Positions 35,540 through 44,389 of a DNA stretch of 64,000 nt are shown here, one piece after another (position 1 is the stretch's first letter; each line of letters starts with the position of its first letter). A program made the translations under genes and the position numbers. Origin of the DNA: Deltaproteobacteria bacterium. Its GTDB lineage: Bacteria; Desulfobacterota; Binatia; UBA1149; SPBQ01. The notes below the pieces were generated by a model. It had not been told where the DNA came from and did not search any database. It saw nothing but the letters and a program-made list of their open reading frames with translations. The stretch lies in assembly GCA_029262375.1 (NCBI GenBank), contig JAJCZM010000020.1, positions 1 to 64,000 on the forward strand, in the 5' to 3' direction.

Positions 35540-36187
35540 ATGAAACAGCCATTTTTCTCAATGATCGCCGTTGGTTTGGGGCTCATGATCGTCGCCGGCC
35601 ACGCCGACGCCCAGCCCTTCGATCACCTCAAGTGCCACAAGGTGAAGGATCCACACAAGATCAAAGGCACCTTCGACCCGGCTCCGGCACTGCAGCCGGC
35701 CTTCGAGGATGCCGGCTGCAAAATCGGCAGAGCCAAACTTTTTTGCGTCCCGACGGAAAAGAACAACGTTGCGACGCAACCGCCGCCCTTCTTCCCCGGC
35801 TTGGGCGGACAGGACCTGACGAACGATTTCCTATGCTATCGAGCGAAGTGCCCGGCGCTGCCACCCGATACCGACGTCACCGATCAGTTCATCGACCGCA
35901 CGCTCACGAAGATGAAAACCCAGCTCTTCTGCACGCCGGCCTACAAAATCCCCCCCACTACGACCACGACACTACCGCCGCCGCCGCCATGCGGTTCGGC
36001 CACAGTGCAAGAGTGTGATGGGACCTGTCCCGTCGGACAGATGTGTGAGCCGATCGGGGGCAGCTGCACATGCATTCCTTCAAACGGCCCGTGTGCGGTA
36101 GTCGGCCTCGCGCCAGAGTGCGTGGGGGAATGTGCTCCTACACAAGCGTGCTTCGACGTCGCGGGTGCTTGTATGTGCGGGCCGTAG
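35540..36187 (+). CDS. Secreted protein with Thr/Pro linker and Cys-rich C-terminal domain
   Basis: 215 aa from the ATG with GGGGGAG 7 bases upstream. Signal peptide (MKQPFFSMIAVGLGLMIVAG..ADA), then a domain beginning PFDHLKCHKVKDPHKIKG with CKIGRAKLFCVPTEKNN. This looks like a disulfide-linked module repeated in many Binatia-like secreted proteins. The linker PPTTTTTLPPPPP separates it from a C-terminal Cys-rich domain (CDGTCPVGQMC, CVGECAPTQACF). Extracellular or surface protein of unknown role. Confidence 0.75.
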   Translation: MKQPFFSMIAVGLGLMIVAGHADAQPFDHLKCHKVKDPHKIKGTFDPAPALQPAFEDAGCKIGRAKLFCVPTEKNNVATQPPPFFPGLGGQDLTNDFLCYRAKCPALPPDTDVTDQFIDRTLTKMKTQLFCTPAYKIPPTTTTTLPPPPPCGSATVQECDGTCPVGQMCEPIGGSCTCIPSNGPCAVVGLAPECVGECAPTQACFDVAGACMCGP

Positions 36188-36190
36188 TCC

Positions 36191-36211
36191 GCCGCATACA
36201 AGGACTGCGGC
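36191..36211. terminator. Weak hairpin between convergent genes
   Basis: GCCGCA-9 nt-TGCGGC in the 29-bp gap between the convergent genes ending at 36187 and 36217. The stem is only 6 bp, with no T run. Confidence 0.3.
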
Positions 36212-36216
36212 TCAGA

Positions 36217-36708
36217 TCAGTTTGCCGATAGGTAGCGGTCGATCTCGGTCGGATCGATCACGTGATCTTCGATCGGTCGGATCCACTGTGCGCCGGCGCC
36301 TCTGGCGTAGAGATAGAGGCCGTCTCGGGCACTGGTGATTTTTCCGTAGCCGAGCGCGGCTTCGTGAAAGAAGAGGATGGACGCTCCGTCGGGCGATACT
36401 GCAAAGTGTGCCGGTTGCGAGCCGTAGTCGGTGCCGTCGAGGAGCGTTGCTGAAGTGATGCCGATGAGTTCCTTGCGGCCGTTGCCGGTGGGGTAGTAGT
36501 AGAATTTCATCAACCGCTGGTTCCATTTTCCTCCGTCCACCGATGCGACGAAGTGGGTGCCAATGCGGTGATATCCGGATTGCGTCCCGTGATGCGCGGC
36601 TTGTGTTTGCGGGTCTAGATTCTGGAACTTGTTGCTGCCTGTGCTGCACGCGGCCAGCGTGAGTGTCGCCGCCGCCGCGAGAACTGTCGTCGCTATTTGT
36701 CTGGTCAT
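36217..36708 (-). CDS. Small lipoprotein of unknown function
   Basis: 163 aa. Signal with lipobox LTLAAC at residue ~20 and GGGGAG 5 bases before ATG. The mature part contains GYHRIGTHFVASVDGGKWNQ, FYYYPTGNGRKELIG and SPDGASILFFHEAALG, beta-rich and reminiscent of repeat-strand periplasmic proteins. No family recognised. It lies 150 bases downstream of modC on the same strand but is probably a separate unit. Confidence 0.65.
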   Translation of the reverse strand: MTRQIATTVLAAAATLTLAACSTGSNKFQNLDPQTQAAHHGTQSGYHRIGTHFVASVDGGKWNQRLMKFYYYPTGNGRKELIGITSATLLDGTDYGSQPAHFAVSPDGASILFFHEAALGYGKITSARDGLYLYARGAGAQWIRPIEDHVIDPTEIDRYLSAN

Positions 36709-36861
36709 CGTGTCTCCCCGAACGGTGAGAACGCCTGGTCGTGGCGCGTTGCACCGCTACCCGTAGCGTATCACGTGCGGATGGGTGACAGCCGCGCAAG
36801 CGAGACGTCGGCCACGCCGTGTGATGTGCTGTGTTGCCGAGCGGCGGGCGGAAATGCTGCG

Positions 36862-37983
36862 CTAGGCCGCCGCGGCGTCGTACAGGGTGCACGACGTCGC
36901 TTTTACGATGAGGTGCACGCGCAACCCGGCTCGAAGCGCGAGCGCGTCGACGGCTGCGTGACCCACCTCGATGGCGAGCGGCGCCGACGCGTCGTCGAAA
37001 CGTGCCTTCACGATGAGCGACGTCTCGCTGATCGCCTGAATCGACTCGATCGTCGCTGGAAATATGTTGCGCGCCGACAGGCCGGTAGGTTTCTCGGCGG
37101 CGATCAGGATCGCGCGAGCGGGAATCCCGACGAAGCAATGATCGTCGATCGTCCCCACGGGTTCGGTGAGTTCGAATCGTAGCCGGGTGGCGCCGGAGCC
37201 AAGCGCGACCGTGGTGCCGGCCGGATGCCGATCGAGCACGGTGACCGCGAGGATGTTCTCGAACCCCTGTTCGTCGGCCATCGCGAATACGGAGGGGTCG
37301 GTGAGTACGTCTTGCGGAGTCCCTCGCGCGACGACTTTGCCGTCGCGCAACACGAATACGTCGTCGCAGAGCGCCTGCACTTCGACCGGGTCGTGCGAGA
37401 CGAGCAGCATCGGTACCGCGAATTGTTCCCTTACGCTGCGTAGGAATGGCAGGATCTTTCGCCGCAGCGGTTGATCGAGTGCTGCGAGCGGTTCGTCGAG
37501 CAGCATCAAGCGCGGTGCCGAGCACAGTGCGCGACCCAGTGCCACGCGCTGGCGTTCTCCACCCGATAGCGTCGCCGGGCGTCGCTTGAGTAGGTCGCGC
37601 AGCTCGAGTAGCTCGATGACGCGGCGGTAGATTGCGGCGGGGTCGCCGCCCTCGCGTCGCGCACGCCGGAAGCCGGCTTCGAGATTCTGCTTCACGGTGC
37701 GATGCGGGAACAGCAAGCCGGCTTGCGGCACGTAGCCGATCCCGCGCCGCTCGGTAGGGGTGAAGACGGAATCGGCAGAGTCCTGCCATACCTCGCTGCC
37801 GAGAACGACCCTCCCGGCTGCGCTCGAGCGGAGGCCCGCGATGCATTCGAGCAGCGTCGTCTTGCCACAACCCGAAGGTCCGAAGACGCCCGTTACGTGC
37901 GCATGGGTAGCCACGTCTACTTCCAACCGGAATCGATCGAGCGTGAGTGAGACCTGCGCCTGTAGCTCTGTGCTCAGCTTCAT
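36862..37983 (-). CDS. modC: Molybdate ABC transporter ATP-binding protein
   Basis: 373 aa. Walker A FGPSGCGKTT, signature LSGGERQRVALGRAL, Walker B LMLLDEPLAALD and H-loop LLVSHD are all intact. The C-terminal TOBE-like domain (from about residue 290, ILAVTVLDRHPAG) binds oxyanion in ModC-type ATPases. Its ATG overlaps the modB stop by 4 bases, so translation is coupled. It powers periplasmic oxyanion import with ModB and ModA. Molybdate versus tungstate specificity cannot be read by eye. The frame stays open far upstream in antisense-like DNA, which is not used. Confidence 0.95.
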   Translation of the reverse strand: MKLSTELQAQVSLTLDRFRLEVDVATHAHVTGVFGPSGCGKTTLLECIAGLRSSAAGRVVLGSEVWQDSADSVFTPTERRGIGYVPQAGLLFPHRTVKQNLEAGFRRARREGGDPAAIYRRVIELLELRDLLKRRPATLSGGERQRVALGRALCSAPRLMLLDEPLAALDQPLRRKILPFLRSVREQFAVPMLLVSHDPVEVQALCDDVFVLRDGKVVARGTPQDVLTDPSVFAMADEQGFENILAVTVLDRHPAGTTVALGSGATRLRFELTEPVGTIDDHCFVGIPARAILIAAEKPTGLSARNIFPATIESIQAISETSLIVKARFDDASAPLAIEVGHAAVDALALRAGLRVHLIVKATSCTLYDAAAA

Positions 37984-38663
37984 ACTTGTGGAGCCTTGTG
38001 TCCCGACGCTTTGTCGGCGAGCACTTCGGTGGTGTAAATCGCTACGAAGCCGAGGGCCAGCGACAATGCGATCAGCACGTAGGCCTCGTCGGTCCGGCCC
38101 ACTTGTTGCGCGGAGAAGATTGCGCCCGCGAGCGTTTGCGTCTTCATCGGGATGTTTCCCGCAACCGTGATCGTTGCGCCGAATTCGCCGACTGCTCGCG
38201 TGAAGCCGAGAATGGCGGCTGCAAGCAGACCGCGCGATGCCAGTGGCACGCTCGTGCGCAGGAACGTCTCTACGCGAGTGTATCCAAGCGTTCTCGTCAT
38301 TGATTCGAGGTCGGGATCGACGCCGTCGAAAGCAACTTTCGCCGTGCGAATGACCAGCGGTGCAGCCATGATCGATGCGGCCAACACGGCCGCCTTCCAC
38401 GTGAGTAATAGATCGATGTTGAAGCCGAGAACGCGAGGTCCAAGCGGGCCGTCTACTGCGAGGGCGCGAAGCAAGAGGTAGCCCACGGCCGTCGGCGGCA
38501 ACACCATCGGGAGTGTTGCAATCGTCGAGAGGATCTTTGAGGTAGCAGTGGTGCGCCGGGAGAAGTAGTACCCAAGCAATATCGCCGGGATGAAGGAGCA
38601 CAGTGTTGCCACGCCCGCGACCCGCAGCGTGAGCACGATGGCGCTGATCGTGTTTTCGCTCAA
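37980..38663 (-). CDS. modB: Molybdate ABC transporter permease
   Basis: 227 aa with about five to six transmembrane helices (TISAIVLTLRVAGVATLCSF, LSTIATLPMVLPPTAVGYLL, others). The EAA coupling loop is DLESMTRTLGYTRVETFLRTSVP, followed by GFTRAVGEFGATITVAGNIP, a ModB signature. Overlaps modA and modC by 4 bases on either side. Inner-membrane component of the oxyanion importer. Confidence 0.95.
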   Translation of the reverse strand: MSENTISAIVLTLRVAGVATLCSFIPAILLGYYFSRRTTATSKILSTIATLPMVLPPTAVGYLLLRALAVDGPLGPRVLGFNIDLLLTWKAAVLAASIMAAPLVIRTAKVAFDGVDPDLESMTRTLGYTRVETFLRTSVPLASRGLLAAAILGFTRAVGEFGATITVAGNIPMKTQTLAGAIFSAQQVGRTDEAYVLIALSLALGFVAIYTTEVLADKASGHKAPQV

Positions 38664-39487
38664 GGGGTTGCCGTCCCTCGCGCGGCGGCCGAGAAGCCGT
38701 GGTCGGCGAATATCTCACGCGCCTCCGACGAGAAGAGGTACGCGTACACGTCGTTAGCGGCCTGTGGGGCATCTCGGCGCTGCACGCGAGCGGCGTAGTA
38801 TTGAATAGTCGGTGTGGCGCGCTCGGGAACCTCGAACAAGATGCGAACGCCTTTCGATGCACGTGCGTCGGTTCGATAGACGATTCCCAGCGTGGACGGA
38901 TCGGATTCTACGAGTGCCAAGGCCGCGCGTACATCGAGGGTGGGGGCAACGCGGTCGGCGACGCGGTCCCAAAGCGTGCCGTTGTCGGTTCGGGTGTTTG
39001 CCAAGAATGCCTTCGCGTATTCGCCGGCCGGCACGCCGTCGGGGGAGGCGAGCGCCAGATGGCGGAAGCCCAGTGCTGCAATATCGCCGGCTTCATCGAC
39101 CGACCAATCGCTGTCCTTGTGTGCGACGACCGCGAGGCGACTCGCTAGAAAAACGCGTCGGGAGTTCGGCACCAAACGCCCGGCGTTCTCTACGTAGTCC
39201 ATCCAGCGCAGGCTGGCCGACAAGAAGATGTCTGCCTGCGACGACGCGGCTATCTGCTGAGCGAGGACGTTGGAGCCGGCGAGATTGAAGCGGATGCGTG
39301 ATCGCGTGCCGCCGTCGCGATTGAACGATGCATCGATGTCTTGCAGGACGTCCCGGAGGCTTGCCGCAGCGAATACATTGACGTCATCGACCGCGGTGAC
39401 CGGTCGCACCAGGAAGGCGATTACAATCGTGACCGTGATTGTGACGGCACCAATGAGAACTGACGAATGGGCTCGGAAATCAAACAC
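38660..39487 (-). CDS. modA: Molybdate-binding periplasmic protein
   Basis: 275 aa from a GTG with GAG 9 bases upstream. An uncleaved or signal-anchor-like hydrophobic N-terminus (VLIGAVTITVTIVIAFLV) precedes the binding protein, with VNVFAAASLRDVLQDID and FNLAGSNVLAQQI. These strand-1 Ser and GS...LAQQI motifs contact the oxyanion in ModA. SKGVRILFEVP and a C-terminal SSEAREIFADHGF are also typical. First gene of the modABC operon. No ModE-binding site was recognised upstream. Confidence 0.9.
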   Translation of the reverse strand: MFDFRAHSSVLIGAVTITVTIVIAFLVRPVTAVDDVNVFAAASLRDVLQDIDASFNRDGGTRSRIRFNLAGSNVLAQQIAASSQADIFLSASLRWMDYVENAGRLVPNSRRVFLASRLAVVAHKDSDWSVDEAGDIAALGFRHLALASPDGVPAGEYAKAFLANTRTDNGTLWDRVADRVAPTLDVRAALALVESDPSTLGIVYRTDARASKGVRILFEVPERATPTIQYYAARVQRRDAPQAANDVYAYLFSSEAREIFADHGFSAAARGTATP

Positions 39488-39559
39488 CGACGGGAACTCT
39501 TGCAGAACAGGATCACCCTAACGCCGGGTGCCGGGCGAAACCAGTGAGCGGGTCGAGCG

Positions 39560-40132
39560 TCAGTGTTCGGTGAGCGATGCGCGCGCATCGGATGCAGCTT
39601 GTTCTCGGATCTCGAGCCGCTGGTCCGCCGCGACGTCGTGCAGCGACTGCACGCTACCGCTGGGCCAGCGCACTTCGATGCGATTGACGGCCGTCGCTTC
39701 TCCCAGTCCGAAATGGAGTACGGGTGAGGAGCAAGCCAGGAACGCGTTCCCGCGCGTGACGTGTCGACTCTGTCGGCCGTACTCGTTCTCGATGATCACG
39801 ACCGCACCCACGGCGTCGCGATTACTCGCAACGCCCTCGAGTTCCACCTGCAGCCAATGACCGGGCGTATCTTTGCCCATGAGCAGCACAACCTCGCTTT
39901 CGAAGTTCTGCAACAGGAGGTCGAGCTGGCCGTCGTGATCGAAATCGGCGACTGCAACCGCACGACCGTCTTCGATGCGATTGGAGCCGGTCAGATAGCC
40001 GACATCGACGAAGCGGCCGTTTCCCCGGTTGTGGAGCAGCACGTTGCGCTCGTAACCGTTTAGAGAGTTATCCCCGATTCCATCTGCCCAAACTTCGTCA
40101 CGTCGACCGACGTTTTCGACAACGAACTCCAT
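39560..40132 (-). CDS. ASPIC/UnbV C-terminal domain, 3' part of split FG-GAP gene
   Basis: 190 aa. Starts at the ATG directly after an in-frame TGA and continues the upstream reading frame exactly. The sequence holds FG-GAP-type DFDHDGQLDLLLQNFES and the ASPIC/UnbV end (VGAVVIIENEYGRQSRHVTRG, then VLHFGLGEATAVNRIEVRWPSG). That pairing is normally part of one CRTAC1-like polypeptide. It has no own signal peptide or good ribosome-binding site, so as a separate protein it would stay in the cytoplasm. The likely state is a single gene interrupted by a stop codon. Confidence 0.7.
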   Translation of the reverse strand: MEFVVENVGRRDEVWADGIGDNSLNGYERNVLLHNRGNGRFVDVGYLTGSNRIEDGRAVAVADFDHDGQLDLLLQNFESEVVLLMGKDTPGHWLQVELEGVASNRDAVGAVVIIENEYGRQSRHVTRGNAFLACSSPVLHFGLGEATAVNRIEVRWPSGSVQSLHDVAADQRLEIREQAASDARASLTEH

Positions 40133-41701
40133 TCAAACGTCGTCCTTGAGTGGCCCCGATATCATTCCGTTAGCCGAATAGATGTCGAGCAATCCGTCGT
40201 TATCGAAGTCGAGCCAAACCGACGACCATGCCCAGCCGCTGTTGACGGTGTCGGTTTCGGTGGAGATCTCTCGGAACGACCCGCCGCCCAAGTTCTCGTA
40301 GAGTCGATTGCCGTGAAAGAAGCCGCGTATCTGTTTGCGCACGCGCTCGCGGAACAGCGCCTCAACGATCCATGGCACGGGGGAAGGGTAGGACGGGTGA
40401 TCGATTGCCCAGTCGGCGCGCGAGGACATGCCGCCGACGAACAAGTCGAAATCACCGTCGCCATCGAAGTCGCCCCAGTCCGAGCTCATACTCGCTACGG
40501 GTGTGTTGAGTCCTACTGCCTTCGTGACCTCGCGGAAGCGGGCGTTGCCGTTGTTCTCGTACATCGAGTCGCCGCCGAAGTCGTTCCCGATGAAGATGTC
40601 TGCGTCGCCGTCGTTGTCATAGTCGGCCACGGCGCAGGTCAGACTCCAGCCGGGATTGTCGATGCCGGATTCCTTCGTGGCGTCGCGAAAAGTGCCGTTC
40701 CCAAGATTCAAGAAAAGCTGGTCCGGTTTCGCGTTGCGCGCATAGCCCTGCGGTTGGGGGGCCTTGTGATGCGGTTCTTCGTGATTGCCGAGATAGAGGT
40801 CGAGAAAGCCGTCGCCGTTGAAGTCTGCCGTGCAGGCTGCGACCGTCATGCCCTGGGTGAGGAGGCCGGCCTCGGCGAGTTCGAAGGCCGTGCCCGTATT
40901 CCGATAGAAGAGCGGCTGGCCGAACTCCGCAGCGACAAAAAGATCCGGGCGGCCGTCGTTGTCGAAGTCCGAGAGTACGGGGCTCGTTCTCGCTCCTTCT
41001 ACGGGCGAGCCCAGACCCCATTGACTCGAGACCTTCGTAAAGCGCCCGTCGGAATTCGTGAACAGCTCGATGCGATCCGCGTTTACGAGGATGACGTCTT
41101 CCCAGCCATTGCCATCGACATCAGCGACGGCGACGCCGGAACCGAGTACGTAGCGGCGCGACGTTCCGGAAGGGTCTGTAAACCATCGTGTCTTGTGCTT
41201 GAACGCGAGACCACGCGCCGCAGCTTGGTCTTCGAAGTGCGGACCGGGCGCGCGAGCTTCTTCGATGGGACCGCCCGTGTCGGACTCGATGCGCCAGCCG
41301 GCATCGCTTCGTACCGCAACCATCTTGCGTGGCTGACGAACGTAGAGGTGCTCGCCGTCGTGGAGAATACCTTCGATTTCGAGCGTGACATGGGCGACGA
41401 CTCGTCGCTCAGCCATATCGGCGTCGTCGATGACGGCGCGCGCATCGTCGATGGATGCGAACCGATCGATGAGTTCGAGAACGTCGGGACTCGCCGCCCC
41501 CTGTGCGAACAGCATCGTGACCTGTTGCGGGTTACACGACGCCAGTGCTTGAGGATACTTCTTGTGAAGTAGAGCCTGGACCGGATCGATCAACTCGACG
41601 CGTGCTTGCTTCCAGTTCTGCGAGCAGCCGGGCAACGCGGCGAGCAGGAGCCCGCTGAGCGCGAGCGCGGCGAGGCGGGAAAGTCGAGCGATCGAAATCA
41701 C
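40133..41701 (-). CDS. FG-GAP repeat lipoprotein (CRTAC1/ASPIC-like), 5' part of split gene
   Basis: 522 aa. GTG start overlaps the ACP stop (GTGA), hence translational coupling. Lipobox LAALPGC, Cys26. After about 170 residues of a helical domain come FG-GAP/VCBS beta-propeller blades: VAVADVDGNGWEDVILVNAD, SDFDNDGRPDLFVA, ADFNGDGFLDLYLGN, ADYDNDGDADIFIGND, GDFDGDGDFDLFVGG, LDFDNDGLLDIYSANG. It stops at TGA at 40133-40135, where the family normally continues into the ASPIC/UnbV domain; that domain follows in the same frame. Probably outer-membrane or periplasm-facing lipoprotein. Confidence 0.8.
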   Translation of the reverse strand: MISIARLSRLAALALSGLLLAALPGCSQNWKQARVELIDPVQALLHKKYPQALASCNPQQVTMLFAQGAASPDVLELIDRFASIDDARAVIDDADMAERRVVAHVTLEIEGILHDGEHLYVRQPRKMVAVRSDAGWRIESDTGGPIEEARAPGPHFEDQAAARGLAFKHKTRWFTDPSGTSRRYVLGSGVAVADVDGNGWEDVILVNADRIELFTNSDGRFTKVSSQWGLGSPVEGARTSPVLSDFDNDGRPDLFVAAEFGQPLFYRNTGTAFELAEAGLLTQGMTVAACTADFNGDGFLDLYLGNHEEPHHKAPQPQGYARNAKPDQLFLNLGNGTFRDATKESGIDNPGWSLTCAVADYDNDGDADIFIGNDFGGDSMYENNGNARFREVTKAVGLNTPVASMSSDWGDFDGDGDFDLFVGGMSSRADWAIDHPSYPSPVPWIVEALFRERVRKQIRGFFHGNRLYENLGGGSFREISTETDTVNSGWAWSSVWLDFDNDGLLDIYSANGMISGPLKDDV

Positions 41702-41958
41702 GCGGCGCTCGTTCGCTGCAGCTTCGAGTATACGAGCTCTACGACGTCGCGGACAGTTTCCAAGGCCTTGAGCTCTTCTTCTTCGAGCGTATGCCCGGAG
41801 TTTTCTTCGAGACGCACGGCGAGGTCGATGGCGTCGATGCTATCGAGATCGAGTTCGTCCACCAGGTGGGTGTCCAACAAGATGGCGGCCGGATCCAATT
41901 CGAATTCGCCCACGAGAATGCGGCGCACCGTCGCGAGGATGTCTTCCTTGTCAGTCAT
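41698..41958 (-). CDS. Acyl carrier protein
   Basis: 86 aa. PP-binding four-helix protein with the phosphopantetheine attachment Ser40 in ELDLDSIDAIDLAVRLEE. Acidic and the right length for an ACP, but not the housekeeping DSLD form. It is encoded between a B12-type radical SAM enzyme (95 bases upstream) and a lipoprotein gene that it overlaps by 4 bases. It likely carries an acyl or polyketide-like intermediate for that locus rather than serving bulk fatty acid synthesis; that is inference. Confidence 0.9.
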   Translation of the reverse strand: MTDKEDILATVRRILVGEFELDPAAILLDTHLVDELDLDSIDAIDLAVRLEENSGHTLEEEELKALETVRDVVELVYSKLQRTSAA

Positions 41959-42053
41959 CGGCTTAGGGCGAACACATAACGAACAGATCTCGACGATTCA
42001 ATCGGTGTCGGGCGTATGCCTGGTCGCGGTGTGCGTCGGCGGGCCGCGGACGG

Positions 42054-43862
42054 CTAAGCGACGACGTTGCTCTTGGCTTGCGAGCGCTCCGGCGACAGCG
42101 CTACGGGCGGAACGAAGTCTTCCGTGTTGCCGATTAGCGAGGAAGTCGAGCGGCGAGGTGCGGGCTCTATCGCGTCCGGTTCCGGTGCGCCGGAATGGCG
42201 CATCCATAGACGCGTGACCGCCATGATGGCGCGCCAGCGAAGGCCGGGCTTGGGGTCGGCGGCCAAACGCAGCGGTTCGGCGAGATGGTCGTAGCCGTAG
42301 AAAATGAAGAACGTCAGTGCACCGTAGAACGAGAAGCCTGCGGCCACGGCCTTCGATATGTACCGGACCAGGCGCGGGATGTATCGCCATCCGGCTCGCC
42401 ACGCCTGCGCGAAGACCAAATTGGGGCCGAACAACACGTGCGTGAGGAACATGTAGCGCTTGAGCTGCCATGCCTTGATGTGCTCGTGCTCCATGTTCAC
42501 GCCGTGTAGGAAATCGGCGTTCGATTCCATGGAATCGGCCAAAATGTGGGAGCCGAGTTCTTCGGCACGGTCGAGGATGTCGGTTCCGGCGAGCGGCTTG
42601 TACAGGAAGAACACGGGGTACTCGACGCCTTCGCGTTTCACGAGTTCGAGTGACTCCATGAGCCATTCCGGCCGCTCGCCCGGGCCGCCGGCCATGAAGT
42701 AGCCTGTGCAAGAGATTCCGATCGCCTTGATCTGCCGCAGCGCTTCGAGGAGTTGCTCCTGCGGAACGTCCTTCTCGTAGAGAACGTTGCGCATGTACGG
42801 GTTTGCCGCCTCGATACCGACGCGAAGATTGACGCAACCGCTGTCGCGCAGCGACTCGAGCGTATCCGGGTTCACGTGATCTGCGCGCGTGTATGCGCTG
42901 AACTTGAGCTTGTGATTGAGGCCGCGGCGCTTGTACTCGTCGGTGAATTCTCGCAGCCAGCGCGGATTGACGAGGAAATTGAGGTCGTAGAAGTAGACGA
43001 TCCGCATTCCCCAGTCTTTATAGCGCTCGTAGTGCGTCTCGACTTCGTCGACGACTTCAATGGGATCGCGGAATCTAAGGAAACGCTCGCCCGCGTACAG
43101 TCGTTGGACATTCGTGATAGCGCAGAAGGAACATCGAGCAGGGCAGCCGCGACTGGCCATGACCGGTAGGACGCCCCAAAAGTAGAAGTTCGCACGCAGC
43201 GTCTCTTCATCGTGCAGCGACCAATCCACGCCGGGCATCGCCTCGGATTCGAGCAGCGTCGCTTTCGGTATCTTGTGTACGTCTTCGCCGTCGCGCCACC
43301 AAAGCCCCGGTACCTCGTCGAGAGAGCGACCGTCCGCCATGGCGTTGAGCAGTGCCACCATCGGCTTTTCCCCTTCGCCGATGATCAACATGTCGAACGC
43401 CTGCTCGGCGATCGTGTCGTCGGGAGAAAGAGTCGGGTGATGGCCGCCGGCAAGTATCGGCAGGTCGGGTGCGAGACGTTTTACTTCGCGGGCCACCGTC
43501 TTGGCCGCAGGCATATAAGGACTCGCGATGTACATGCCGACGAGATCCGGCTGGAACTCGTCCATGACTTCGCGCAGGCGCTGCTTCCACACCCGGCGGC
43601 AGGCCATGAAGTCGAGAATTCGAACGTCATGGTCGCTATGGATCTTTACGTACGTGCCTACGGTGCCCAGACCGATGTGTACGTGCTCACGCTTGTCCGC
43701 GATCGTCGGATTGATGAGCAAGAGGCGAAGGCCGCGGGACGTCCCGGCTGTCTTTTCGCCATCTGGCATCGCTGGGGAGTATAGGCCGGGGTCTGTTCTT
43801 GCGTCAATGAAGCCTTCATTCGGGCGCGCGTTGCCTGCGGGATGCCGTGCGGTTTGCGTCAC
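42054..43862 (-). CDS. B12-binding-domain radical SAM enzyme
   Basis: 602 aa from GTG with AGGAG 6 bases upstream; an ATG at 43769 lacks such a site. The N-terminal B12-binding-type domain (RLLLINPTIADKREHVHIGLGTVG, PDLVGMYIASPYMPAAKTV, ILAGGHHPTLSPD) has no DxHxxG motif. The 4Fe-4S cluster motif is SRGCPARCSFC (Cys240, 244, 247), followed by a barrel (RVGIEAANPYMRNVLY) and a C-terminal hydrophobic helix pair (FSFYGALTFFIFYGYD) that may sit on a membrane. Related enzymes methylate or rearrange lipids, tetrapyrroles or antibiotics. It heads an operon with the ACP and FG-GAP genes. Confidence 0.9.
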   Translation of the reverse strand: MTQTARHPAGNARPNEGFIDARTDPGLYSPAMPDGEKTAGTSRGLRLLLINPTIADKREHVHIGLGTVGTYVKIHSDHDVRILDFMACRRVWKQRLREVMDEFQPDLVGMYIASPYMPAAKTVAREVKRLAPDLPILAGGHHPTLSPDDTIAEQAFDMLIIGEGEKPMVALLNAMADGRSLDEVPGLWWRDGEDVHKIPKATLLESEAMPGVDWSLHDEETLRANFYFWGVLPVMASRGCPARCSFCAITNVQRLYAGERFLRFRDPIEVVDEVETHYERYKDWGMRIVYFYDLNFLVNPRWLREFTDEYKRRGLNHKLKFSAYTRADHVNPDTLESLRDSGCVNLRVGIEAANPYMRNVLYEKDVPQEQLLEALRQIKAIGISCTGYFMAGGPGERPEWLMESLELVKREGVEYPVFFLYKPLAGTDILDRAEELGSHILADSMESNADFLHGVNMEHEHIKAWQLKRYMFLTHVLFGPNLVFAQAWRAGWRYIPRLVRYISKAVAAGFSFYGALTFFIFYGYDHLAEPLRLAADPKPGLRWRAIMAVTRLWMRHSGAPEPDAIEPAPRRSTSSLIGNTEDFVPPVALSPERSQAKSNVVA

Positions 43863-43963
43863 GGAGCGCTCCTACGGGGGGGCGCTCGGCCGTGACGGCG
43901 TTCACGGCGACGACGTGCGTCATCCCGGCCTGATAAAATGGGTGGACGCTAAGGGGTGATTCG

Positions 43964-44296
43964 ATGCTGGAACCAGGAACCAAACTGCTCGTCTGCCACA
44001 GGGAATTGTTCGCCGAGGACTGGCCGCGCCTTTTCGTCGGCGAGCTGACCGCATTCGAGCACTCGCTTGCGCGCGTTCATGGCTACTCTTTCACACGGGA
44101 TCCAAACACCGGTTTTTTCGAACGTAAGGATGAGCCTCGCACGAAGGTCGTATCCCTCTCGTCGGGCGCGCTAATCGTCTACGAGCTGCCTGCGACCGTC
44201 GTCGTCGAGGACGTCGAGATCGATCACGGGTATACCAAGCGAGTCGTGTTGCGCGATTCCACCGGCTTTCGCATGGATCTCTCGTCTCGTACCTGA
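43964..44296 (+). CDS. Hypothetical protein
   Basis: 110 aa. AGGGGTG lies 7 bases before the ATG, and TAAAAT about 30 bases upstream may be a -10 box. Beta-rich sequence (SLSSGALIVYELPATVVVEDVEID, GYTKRVVLRDSTGFRMDL), no Cys pairs, no membrane segment. No family recognised. The gene sits divergent to the radical SAM gene and 93 bases ahead of the potassium channel. Confidence 0.6.
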   Translation: MLEPGTKLLVCHRELFAEDWPRLFVGELTAFEHSLARVHGYSFTRDPNTGFFERKDEPRTKVVSLSSGALIVYELPATVVVEDVEIDHGYTKRVVLRDSTGFRMDLSSRT

Positions 44297-44389
44297 TGCG
44301 GCGCTAGCCTGCATTGCCAAGCCGGCCAAGCCGGCCCTGCCGGGCTCGGGGCGTAGCGGGATCCGTCGCCGCGTTGTAGAGTCGGGTTC

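Noticed and set aside
36212-37870. 552-aa Arg-rich frame on the minus strand
   Set aside because: Overlaps modC and the lipoprotein in another frame, very Arg/His-rich, as expected of a shadow frame.
36862-38862. Possible 666-aa fusion protein with ModC at the end
   Set aside because: The upstream part is an out-of-frame reading of modB. The modC start with the ATGA overlap is far better supported.
40130-40138. Selenocysteine codon at the TGA in the FG-GAP gene
   Set aside because: No Sec-type context or SECIS-like hairpin was evident just downstream, and this family has no known Sec. Readthrough or mutation is simpler.
40313-41572. 419-aa plus-strand frame opposite the FG-GAP gene
   Set aside because: Antisense to clear FG-GAP repeats; no motifs of its own.
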